Below, in pieces: positions 7,069-13,591 of a stretch of DNA of 14,927 nucleotides. This DNA comes from Deltaproteobacteria bacterium (GTDB lineage: Bacteria; Myxococcota_A; UBA9160; JAFDET01). The stretch lies in the NCBI GenBank assembly GCA_019310195.1, contig JAFDET010000037.1:1-14927 (forward strand), written 5' to 3'. Below the pieces are notes generated by a model. That model was not told the DNA's origin and ran no database searches. It saw only the letters and a program-made list of their open reading frames with translations. Made by a program: the position numbers and the translations under genes. Positions within the stretch are counted from its first letter, which is position 1. Each line of letters begins with the position of its first letter.

Positions 7069-8030
7069 GCGAGGCGGCCCGGAACTTTCGCGTGGGGCTC
7101 TTCGTCTTCGCGGGCATGATTGCCGTGGGGAGCTGTGCGGTGATCCTGGGGGGCGAGGGCATGTTCGCGCCCCGGATCCGCTTCGAGAGCTACTTCGATG
7201 AGGCCGTGACCGGGCTCGAGGTGGGCTCGCCGGTGCGCTACCGCGGCGTGAAGATCGGAGTGGTCAAGAGCATCGGGATGCTCGAGGACTACTACGAGTT
7301 CTCGAGCAAGGCAGAGCGGCTGAAGTACGGGCAGATGGTCTCCATCCTGATGGAGTTCGTCATCGCCCGGGAGGAAGACGCTGCACTTCGCGACCTCTCA
7401 TACGAGCAGCATCGCGAACGGCTCGAGGGCCGCGTAAAGGAGGGCTTGCGCCTGCGGCTGGCCCAGTCGGGCATCACCGGGATTGCCTACATCGAGGCCG
7501 ACGTCCTGGATCCGCTCGAGAACCCGCCCATGAAGATCGTGCACACGCCCCGGCACATCTACATCCCGTCCGCGCCCAGCACCATGGCCACACTCACCGA
7601 TGCGGCCACCCGCTTCGCGGCCAAGCTGAACGACGTGGATGTGGTGCGGCTGGTCACGAACCTGGACACCCTGATCGTGGAGCTCACTACGGCCGTCCGG
7701 GATGCGAAGGTGGATCGTCTGGAGGAGGAGGCGGTCGGGTTGTTGTCGGAGCTGCGTGTGACCAACCGACAGCTTCAGGCGACCCTGGCCGAGGCGGAGG
7801 TGCCTGCCCTGACCGCCGGCGCTACCGAGACCATGCAGGAAGCCACCGCCACCCTGGTGCGCGCGCAGCGCATGCTGGACGGCGGCCGTTACGACCTGGA
7901 GGCGGCGCTGGAGAACGCCCGGGTGGCCAGCGAGAACCTCCGCGACCTGACCGAGACGCTCAAGGCCCAGCCCTCGCTCCTGGTGCGCGGCGATCCGCCC
8001 AAGGAGATCGAAGTCGAGGTGGGCCAGTGA
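7065..8030 (+). CDS. mlaD: MlaD-type MCE domain protein
   Basis: The protein has 321 residues with a GTG start overlapping mlaF by four bases. An N-terminal membrane anchor (about 9-30) is followed by one MCE domain beginning at RIRFESYFDEAVTGLEVGSPVRYRGVKIG, the classic MCE core with GSPVRYRGVKIG. The second MCE strand pair is separated from this core by a charged stretch (DYYEFSSKAERLKYG). LAQSGITGIAYIE closes the domain. From about residue 180 a long helical region runs almost to the end (EEEAVGLLSELRVTNRQL), longer than in E. coli MlaD (about 180 residues in total). MCE proteins form hexameric rings in the periplasm that pass lipid between the permease and the outer membrane. The long helices could extend the ring into a tunnel, which is inference. 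It overlaps the next gene in GTGA. Confidence 0.95.
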   Translation: MSEAARNFRVGLFVFAGMIAVGSCAVILGGEGMFAPRIRFESYFDEAVTGLEVGSPVRYRGVKIGVVKSIGMLEDYYEFSSKAERLKYGQMVSILMEFVIAREEDAALRDLSYEQHRERLEGRVKEGLRLRLAQSGITGIAYIEADVLDPLENPPMKIVHTPRHIYIPSAPSTMATLTDAATRFAAKLNDVDVVRLVTNLDTLIVELTTAVRDAKVDRLEEEAVGLLSELRVTNRQLQATLAEAEVPALTAGATETMQEATATLVRAQRMLDGGRYDLEAALENARVASENLRDLTETLKAQPSLLVRGDPPKEIEVEVGQ

Positions 8031-8668
8031 CGCGACGCCCCTGGATGGCGCTGGCCCTGATTGCGCTGCTGGCGTCGGGCTGCCTGGGCCAGAGCCAGCC
8101 CGAGAAGACTCGCTACCTGCTCGACATGGCGCCGACCATGATCCTCGACCCGGGTGACCGGGGACGGGTTCAGATTGCCCGGCTGCGTGTCGACCGGCCC
8201 TTCGAGCGCAAGGGGCTCGTCTACCGGGTCTCCGAAGACCGCTACGTGGCCGACTTCTATCACGAGTTCTACTCGACGCCGGGCGATCTGATCCGCACCG
8301 CCCTCGAAGAATGGTTCGAGCGCTCCGGGCTCTTCACCCACGTGGTGGGCCCCAGCGAGGCGATCCGCCCGGACTGGAGGGTCGAGGGCTATGTCCACGA
8401 TCTCTACGCGGACTTCTCGCGCCCGGGCCGACAGACTGCCGTCGTGGAGATCGACTTCGCGGTGCTGGACGCCCACTCGGTCCAGCTCGACATGGCCTTC
8501 AGCAAGTCGTATCGGTCGATTGCCGCGCTGAGGGATCGCCAGCCCGCAAGCGTCGCACATGGGCTGCGGGATGCGCTCCACCAGGTGTTCAAGTCCTTGA
8601 ATGAGGATCTGCGCGAGGCGCTTCCTGCCGTCGAAGGGGCGGGGGCGGCCAAGGAGGGGAAGAAGTGA
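8027..8668 (+). CDS. ABC-type transport auxiliary lipoprotein (PqiC-like)
   Basis: The protein has 213 residues with a GTG start overlapping mlaD by four bases. A lipoprotein signal ends in LASGC with the lipidated Cys at 19; Leu at +2 favours outer-membrane sorting by the E. coli rule. The mature part matches the ABC_trans_aux/PqiC type: YLLDM soon after the Cys, then IARLRVDRPFERKGLVYRVSEDRYVADFYHEF, a late LRDALHQVFKSLNEDLREAL helix and a charged tail. Such lipoproteins partner MCE proteins and may form the outer-membrane end of the lipid bridge. No separate MlaC or MlaA gene follows, so this protein may take over lipid hand-off; that is inference. It overlaps the next gene in GTGA. Confidence 0.88.
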   Translation: MTRRPWMALALIALLASGCLGQSQPEKTRYLLDMAPTMILDPGDRGRVQIARLRVDRPFERKGLVYRVSEDRYVADFYHEFYSTPGDLIRTALEEWFERSGLFTHVVGPSEAIRPDWRVEGYVHDLYADFSRPGRQTAVVEIDFAVLDAHSVQLDMAFSKSYRSIAALRDRQPASVAHGLRDALHQVFKSLNEDLREALPAVEGAGAAKEGKK

Positions 8669-9156
8669 GACGGCTGGGTTTCTTCGGCGTGGCTGCATTG
8701 CTTGCGGTGCTGGCGTCGACGGGGTGTACGTCCCTGCGCGTCGAGTTCGATCCGGATCGGTCGCGTGATTTCGTCGACCTGCAGCGCTTCTCCTTCGCGC
8801 CGGGGCCCGACCTGAGGCCCAGTGCCGGCCAGGCCGACGTGGCGGAGCGCCAGCGCAACCGCGACGTGGCGCGCCAGGGGCTGCGCCAGGAGCTGGAGAA
8901 GAAGGGCTACGAACACGACTCGGTCAAGCCGGACTACATCGTGCACTTCTGGCTGGGCCGGAGCTCCGGCGACGCCTTCCAGCCGTACGAGGGCCAGGCC
9001 GCCCGAGGCGAGCTGGACGTGTGGTTCAGTCGACCCGGGAAGAATGACCGCTTCTGGACGGGCTGGGCCTATGTCAGCTTGTACGGGCGGATCGACGCGG
9101 AGCAGGAGGTTCGCAAGGCCGTCGAGCTGCTGGTCGCCGACGTGCCCGCGCGCTGA
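8665..9156 (+). CDS. DUF4136-type lipoprotein
   Basis: The protein has 163 residues with a GTG start overlapping the previous gene by four bases. A signal peptide ends at TGC with a likely lipidated Cys21; the box (STGC) has Ser rather than Leu at -3, so it is slightly atypical. The body matches DUF4136: a strand plus YxxFxF-like start (FVDLQRFSFAP), a middle GLRQELEKKGYEHDSVKPDYIVHFWLG in which a helix is followed by the D-Y/F-x-V motif, then GELDVWFSRPGKNDRFWTGWA, the family's region ending in a W-x-G. Function is unknown; members are usually outer-membrane lipoproteins. Translational coupling to an MCE operon suggests it works with the transporter or at its outer-membrane site. It ends 7 nt from the converging dehydrogenase gene, with both stops in TGATC-CGC-GATCA. 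Confidence 0.82.
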   Translation: MRRLGFFGVAALLAVLASTGCTSLRVEFDPDRSRDFVDLQRFSFAPGPDLRPSAGQADVAERQRNRDVARQGLRQELEKKGYEHDSVKPDYIVHFWLGRSSGDAFQPYEGQAARGELDVWFSRPGKNDRFWTGWAYVSLYGRIDAEQEVRKAVELLVADVPAR

Positions 9157-9163
9157 TCCGCGA

Positions 9164-10120
9164 TCAGGGCGAGAGGATCTCGTTGCGCAGGGCATCGCCC
9201 CGGCCGTAGCGAGCCAGGTTCTCGAGGAAGATCTCGGCCGCGCGCTCCTGGTTGCCCGGCGTGGTTCCCGAGCTGTGGGGCGTCACGATCACGTCCGGCC
9301 GGCCCCACAGAGGGCTGTCCTCGGGCAGGGGTTCCACCTCGAAGACGTCGAGGCCCGCGCCCGCCAGGTGTCCCGAAGCGAGCGCATCGGCCAGGGCGGC
9401 TTCGTCCACCAGCTCGCCGCGTCCAACGTTGACGATGCGTGCGCCCTTCGGCAGCCGCGCCATGGCGTCGGCGTCCAGAATGTGATGCGTGGCGTCGCTG
9501 AGCGGCAAGGCGAGGACCAGGTCGTTCGCGCGCTGCAGCAGCTCGTCCAGCCGTGTCAGGGGCCAGGTCTCGCAGGGCTCGTCCCCCCGCGGCTCGCGGC
9601 GCATCCCGATCACGTGCATGCCGAAGGCGGCGCCGAGCCGGGCGACCTCCATGCCGATCGGCCCCAGGCCGAGCACGCCCAGGGTGCGCCCCGACAGCTC
9701 CTGGACCGGGCGCGGCTCCCAGACATGCTGGGCCTGGGCGCGCAGCCAGCCCGGCAGATCCCGGGAGAGCGCCAGCAGGTAGAGCATCACCGTGTGCGCG
9801 ATGGGCGTCGCCATGGCGCCGGACGACGTACTGAGGCGGATGCCGCGTTCCAGCAGTCCGGCGAAGAAGGGATTGTCGACCCCGGCGGAGAAAGTGTGGA
9901 ACCAGCGCAGCTCCTTGCAGCGAACCAACTGCCGGATGAACGGGCCGACACGCTCGGGAAAGAGGTCCCCGGAGAAGAAGGCGATCTCCACGGCGTCCAG
10001 GTCGCCGTCGACCGCGTCGTCCGCCACGCGCACCAGTGGCCGAGTCGGCGCCAGGCTCTGCATGCGCCGGCCGAAACGCTCGGCGGCCGTGTCGGAGAGG
10101 AGGATGGCTCCCGGGGTCAC
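9164..10120 (-). CDS. D-2-hydroxyacid dehydrogenase, NAD-binding
   Basis: The protein has 318 residues with a GTG start. It is a standard two-domain D-isomer specific 2-hydroxyacid dehydrogenase: substrate loop FSAGVDN (77-83), nucleotide-binding GLGPIG (151-156), and catalytic R234 (NVGRGELVD), E263 (VFEVEPLP) and H282 (TPHSSG). It reduces 2-keto acids or oxidises D-2-hydroxyacids with NAD(P)H; the exact substrate (glyoxylate, hydroxypyruvate or other) cannot be set from sequence. After the GMRR turn there is Arg rather than an acidic residue at the end of the second Rossmann strand, which would allow NADP(H). It stands alone on the minus strand, converging on the lipoprotein gene and divergent from the diguanylate cyclase gene by 193 bp. 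Confidence 0.93.
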   Translation of the reverse strand: MTPGAILLSDTAAERFGRRMQSLAPTRPLVRVADDAVDGDLDAVEIAFFSGDLFPERVGPFIRQLVRCKELRWFHTFSAGVDNPFFAGLLERGIRLSTSSGAMATPIAHTVMLYLLALSRDLPGWLRAQAQHVWEPRPVQELSGRTLGVLGLGPIGMEVARLGAAFGMHVIGMRREPRGDEPCETWPLTRLDELLQRANDLVLALPLSDATHHILDADAMARLPKGARIVNVGRGELVDEAALADALASGHLAGAGLDVFEVEPLPEDSPLWGRPDVIVTPHSSGTTPGNQERAAEIFLENLARYGRGDALRNEILSP

Positions 10121-10190
10121 GGCGGCTCAGCATAGGGCATCGTGTCGGCAGCCGGCCCGCTCAGGGCCGCGCTCGGATTCGCGTTTCTGC

Positions 10191-10207
10191 TTGGCCGACA
10201 CCTTGCA
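10191..10207 (+). promoter_or_regulatory. candidate sigma-54 -24/-12 promoter
   Basis: TTGGC (10191-10195) and TTGCA (10203-10207) stand with GG and GC exactly 10 bases apart, as in the sigma-54 consensus TTGGCAC-N5-TTGCW; the CAC part is only partly kept. It lies in the 193-bp gap before the diguanylate cyclase gene and would give a leader of about 95 nt. The rest of the gap shows no other clear signal. No enhancer site was recognised, so chance is possible. Confidence 0.4.
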
Positions 10208-10313
10208 TCGTCGAAGGGGCGCTGGAAATCCACTCCGGGGCCTGTTCCGGGCGGTCGATACCCGCTGCGGTGGGGAGGCCCGGGTCGCGCGGGTCTCGGC
10301 AGGACGGGAGCCC

Positions 10314-11264
10314 ATGGCCACGTTGCTCGTCATCGAGGATTCACCCAGCCAGCGGGCAAAGATCCGCCAGGCGCTCGATCCCGTGGGGCTCTTCGACCGG
10401 ATCCTCGAGTCCGGAAACGGCATCGAGGGTCTGAAGCTGCTGCTCGCGGAGCGGGTCGACGTGGTCCTGTGCGACGTGGAGATGCCGGGTCTGGACGGGG
10501 AGAAGCTGCTGCAGATCAAGGAGTCCCGGGCCGACGTGCGGGACGTGCCGCTGCTCTTCCTCAGCGCGACTACCGACCTGGACCGCCAGGTGCGGCTCAT
10601 CGAAGCCGGGGCCTGCGACTCGATCGTCAAGCCCTTTCATCCGTCGGAGCTGGTCGCCCGCCTGCGTCTACACCTGAAGATCAAGCTCCTCCAGTCCGAG
10701 CTGCGCGGAAAGAACGAGCAGCTCTCGCGTCTCTCGACCACGGATCCGCTCACCGGCCTTCGCAACCGGCGCTACGTCGATGAGATCCTCAACATCGAGG
10801 TGCTGCGGGCTCGTCGCTATCAATCCCCGCTGACCCTGCTGATGGCGGATCTCGATCACTTCAAGCGGGTCAACGACGATCACGGGCACCAGGCCGGCGA
10901 CGCCGTGCTGCGCGGCGTCGCCGAGGTGCTCCGCTCGAGCTTGCGGGCCACCGACGTAGGCGGCCGCTACGGGGGCGAGGAGTTCATCGTCATCATGGCG
11001 CAGAACAGCCTCGATGGCGCGACCCAGTTCGCCGAGCGCTGGCGCCAGACGGTGGAGGCCGCCCGCTTCGTGATTCCGGACGGCCGAGATGTCGAGGTGA
11101 CGATCAGCATCGGCGTGGCCGGCTACCACGACCGCGAGCAGACCGCCTCCGACCTGATCGCCGAAGCCGACACCGCGCTCTACGCCGCCAAGCAGGCCGG
11201 CCGCAACCAGGTCCAGGTCAAGCAACGGGATCAAGAAAGGGGACGGTCCTTAGAAACTAAGTAA
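10314..11264 (+). CDS. response regulator with diguanylate cyclase (REC-GGDEF)
   Basis: The protein has 316 residues from ATG 10314, preceded by GGACGGGAG. The frame is open upstream, but that part overlaps the divergent dehydrogenase and reads as a shadow. The REC domain (1-120) has acidic pair E8/D9, phosphoacceptor D54 (CDVEMPG), S84 and K106 (VKPF). A short helical linker leads to the GGDEF domain (about 135-300): TDPLTGLRNRR, ADLDHFKRVND and the active GGEEF (220-224). An intact inhibitory I-site, RATD (211-214), lies five residues before GGEEF. It should make cyclic di-GMP on phosphorylation, in the PleD/WspR manner, with product feedback. The histidine kinase is not in the window. The last 11 residues and the TAA are encoded by the left arm of the palindromic element at 11228-11339, so the tail is not native to the family. 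Confidence 0.95.
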   Translation: MATLLVIEDSPSQRAKIRQALDPVGLFDRILESGNGIEGLKLLLAERVDVVLCDVEMPGLDGEKLLQIKESRADVRDVPLLFLSATTDLDRQVRLIEAGACDSIVKPFHPSELVARLRLHLKIKLLQSELRGKNEQLSRLSTTDPLTGLRNRRYVDEILNIEVLRARRYQSPLTLLMADLDHFKRVNDDHGHQAGDAVLRGVAEVLRSSLRATDVGGRYGGEEFIVIMAQNSLDGATQFAERWRQTVEAARFVIPDGRDVEVTISIGVAGYHDREQTASDLIAEADTALYAAKQAGRNQVQVKQRDQERGRSLETK

Positions 11265-11339
11265 CTCACTACCCGGGACGTGATCGCAACCCGGGTCTTG
11301 AGTTACTTAGTTTCTAAGGACCGTCCCCTTTCTTGATCC
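11228..11339. repeat. 112-bp palindromic element, REPIN-like
   Basis: The arms 11228-11268 and 11299-11339 are perfect inverted copies of 41 bp, checked base by base. After two mismatches, an inner 7-bp pair (ACCCGGG at 11271-11277, CCCGGGT at 11290-11296) closes on a 12-nt loop. Each arm holds two smaller palindromes, GGAC-G-GTCC (first copy 11241-11249) and CTTAG-AAA-CTAAG (first copy 11249-11261). A G-rich head, nested small palindromes and two inverted copies resemble REP doublets (REPINs) mobilised by RAYT transposases; no transposase is present here. AT-rich bases in the arms stand out from the surroundings. The element contains the stop codons of both converging genes. It may also end transcription in both directions, but no T-run follows the hairpin. 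Confidence 0.85.
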
Positions 11340-12657
11340 GGCGCTGGCGCCAGGTGCGAAGGCGCTCGGCCAGGTCGGCCTCGGCGCCGCGTTCGCTGGG
11401 CTCGTAGAAGACGCGGTCGCCCAGCGCGTCGGGCAGGTTGCGATCGGGTACGAACGCGTCGGGCTCCGAGTGGGCGTAGCGATAGTCGCGCCCGTAGCCC
11501 AGCTCCTTCATCAGCGGGGTGGGGGCGTTGCGCAGGTGCAGGGGCACCGGCGCGGGGCCGAGCTTCTCGGCGGCTTCCCAGGCGCGCCCGAGCGCGGTGT
11601 ACGACGCGTTGCTCTTGGGTGCGCAGGCCAGGAACGTGACCACCTGGGCCAGGGGGATGCGGGCTTCGGGCATGCCGATGCGCTCCGCCGCCACCAGCGC
11701 GGAGCTCGCGAGCTGCAGACCCTGGGGCTCGGCGTTGCCCACGTCTTCGGAGGCGAAGATCACGAGTCGCCGGGCCACGTACGTGGCGTCCTCGCCGGCC
11801 GCGAGCAGCCGGGCCAGGTAGTAGAGCGCGGCGTCCGGGTCGCTGGCCCGCAGGCTCTTGATCAGCGCGGAGATCACGTTGAAGTGCTCCTCGCGCTCCT
11901 TGTCGTGGAGCAGGATGCGGCGCCCGGCGGTCTCCTGCACGCGCTCCGGGCGCAGCTCCGTCTCACCCGAGCGCTGGGCCAGCGCCACCGCGGCTTCGAG
12001 CAGCCCCAGGGCCCGGCGCGCGTCGCCGTCGGCCGCGTGGCTGATCGCATCGCGTGCCTCGGAGCCCAAGGCGACGCCGCTCTGGCCCAGGCCGCGCTCG
12101 GCGTCGGTTGCCGCCCGCTCCAGCAACGCGGCCAGGGCTTCCGGCGCCAGGGGCTCCAGGGTGAAGACGCGGGCCCGGGAGAGCAGCGGCGCGATCACCT
12201 CGAACGAGGGGTTCTCGGTGGTGGCGCCGATCAGTGTCAACGTCCCCGCTTCGACGTGGGGCAGCAGCGCGTCCTGCTGGGCGCGGTTGAAGCGATGGAT
12301 CTCGTCCAGGAACAGCACGAAGCGCCGGCCCGTCGCGCGATCCAGGTTCGCCTGCTTCACGGCCGTCCGCACGTCGGCAACACCGGCGCTCACCGCGGAG
12401 AGCGGGTGGAAGCGCACGTCGTCGCCTCGGGCCAGGAGCCGCGCCAGGGTGGTCTTGCCGCAGCCCGGCGGCCCCCACAGGATCAACGACGGCAGCTCGC
12501 CGGCGTCGGCCAGCGCGCGCAACGGTGCGCCGGCGCCCACCAGCGTATCCTGGCCGGCCACCTCGTCGAGGCTGCGCGGGCGCATGCGATCGGCCAGCGG
12601 GGCGCGGCTGGACGGTGTCGTGCGACGCGCGAAGAGATCGGAGGCGTCGTCGCCCAT
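11314..12657 (-). CDS. rarA: RarA (MgsA) AAA+ replication-recombination ATPase
   Basis: The protein has 447 residues from ATG 12657; the frame is open to 12735, but the extension overlaps nadK and is not family-like. The N-terminus PLADRMRPRSLDEVAGQ is typical of RarA. Then come Walker A GPPGCGKTT (62-70), Walker B FVLFLDEIHRF (113-123), sensor 1 GATTENPSFE (144-153) and an SRARVF region with the arginine finger. The C-terminal tetramerisation part shows HFNVISALIKSLRASDPDAALYYLARLL and GLQLASSALVAAERIGMPEARIPLAQ. RarA acts at stalled replication forks and binds SSB and gapped DNA. The last seven residues and the TAG come from the right arm of the palindrome at 11228-11339. It is divergent from nadK by 76 bp. 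Confidence 0.97.
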   Translation of the reverse strand: MGDDASDLFARRTTPSSRAPLADRMRPRSLDEVAGQDTLVGAGAPLRALADAGELPSLILWGPPGCGKTTLARLLARGDDVRFHPLSAVSAGVADVRTAVKQANLDRATGRRFVLFLDEIHRFNRAQQDALLPHVEAGTLTLIGATTENPSFEVIAPLLSRARVFTLEPLAPEALAALLERAATDAERGLGQSGVALGSEARDAISHAADGDARRALGLLEAAVALAQRSGETELRPERVQETAGRRILLHDKEREEHFNVISALIKSLRASDPDAALYYLARLLAAGEDATYVARRLVIFASEDVGNAEPQGLQLASSALVAAERIGMPEARIPLAQVVTFLACAPKSNASYTALGRAWEAAEKLGPAPVPLHLRNAPTPLMKELGYGRDYRYAHSEPDAFVPDRNLPDALGDRVFYEPSERGAEADLAERLRTWRQRRIKKGDGP

Positions 12658-12733
12658 CCCGGCAGCGTAGCAGCGCTCGCTTGAGGGCCCGCCGTCCCTG
12701 TGATACGCAGTCAACGCCCCCCGAGGCCCTTCC

Positions 12734-13591
12734 ATGAAGCTTCAGACTGTCGGCATCTGCATGAAGCCGGACCAGCCCCAGGCGGCCGGTCTCGTGCGGG
12801 GCTTGGAAAAGTGGCTCGAGGAGCGCGGGCTGCGCCTCGTGCTGGATGAGGACGCCGCGATGCACACCGGCGGCTCCGGCGCGTCCCGTGCGGAGGTGGT
12901 CGGGAGCGCCGATCTGGTGGTGGTCCTGGGCGGCGACGGGACGCTGCTCTCGGTGGCCCGCAGCGCCGGGTCGCGGGCCGTCCCGATCCTGGGCGTCAAC
13001 CTGGGCACGCTGGGCTTCATGACCGAGATCTCCCAGGACGAGATGTACGCCGCCTTGGAGCGCGTGCTCGGCGGCCAGATGCGCGTGGAGTCGCGCATGC
13101 GCCTGGCTGTTCGCGCCCTGCGCGGCGATCAGGTCCTGGGCGAGTTCCTGGCACTCAACGACGCCGTGCTGGCCAACGCCACCTCCGCGCGCATGGTCGA
13201 GGTGCAGACGCAGGTCGACGGCGACGAGATGACCACGTATCACGCCGACGGATTGATCGTGTCGACGCCGACGGGTTCGACTGCCTACTCGCTGTCCGCC
13301 GGCGGCCCGATCCTGATGCCCCAGTTCGAGGCCTTCGTGCTGACGCCCATCTCGCCTCATACCCTGACCCAGCGCCCGGTGGTGCTGCCCGGTGCGTCGC
13401 GGATCCAGCTCCGCGCGCGCGGCCGCGGCGAGGATGTGCGCCTCACCGTCGACGGCCAGGACGACGTCACCCTGCGCGATGACGACCTCGTGGAGATCGA
13501 GCGTTCGCCCCACGCCGTGTCCCTGGTCGTCTCCCCGTTCCGCAACCACTTCGCCATCCTCCGCGAAAAGCTTCGCTGGGGTACGCGTTGA
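12734..13591 (+). CDS. nadK: NAD kinase
   Basis: The protein has 285 residues, the normal bacterial length. ATG 12734 has only a weak GAGG upstream. Diagnostic motifs are GGDGT (66-70), GVNLGTLGFMTE (87-98), the NE/D motif as LND (141-143) and TPTGSTAYSLSAGGP (178-192), followed by PISPHTLTQRPVV. It phosphorylates NAD to NADP in the cytoplasm using ATP or polyphosphate. The 76-bp gap to rarA holds a poor sigma-70-like pair, TTGAGG (12681-12686) and GATACG (12702-12707) with a 15-bp spacer. Its stop overlaps the recN start by four bases; nadK followed by recN is a common bacterial pairing. Confidence 0.97.
   Translation: MKLQTVGICMKPDQPQAAGLVRGLEKWLEERGLRLVLDEDAAMHTGGSGASRAEVVGSADLVVVLGGDGTLLSVARSAGSRAVPILGVNLGTLGFMTEISQDEMYAALERVLGGQMRVESRMRLAVRALRGDQVLGEFLALNDAVLANATSARMVEVQTQVDGDEMTTYHADGLIVSTPTGSTAYSLSAGGPILMPQFEAFVLTPISPHTLTQRPVVLPGASRIQLRARGRGEDVRLTVDGQDDVTLRDDDLVEIERSPHAVSLVVSPFRNHFAILREKLRWGTR

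Noticed and set aside
9154..9166. Palindrome TGATC-CGC-GATCA at the DUF4136/dehydrogenase junction
   Set aside because: Opposed TGA stops create most of the symmetry; the 5-bp stem without a T-run does not support a terminator.
9792..10313. N-terminal extension of the diguanylate cyclase frame
   Set aside because: It overlaps the divergent dehydrogenase gene, lacks domain features, and a good ATG with Shine-Dalgarno lies at 10314 directly before the REC domain.
11470..12684. Long plus-strand open frame opposite rarA
   Set aside because: Low-complexity Gln/Arg/Gly-rich product, antisense to rarA, whose motifs are intact.
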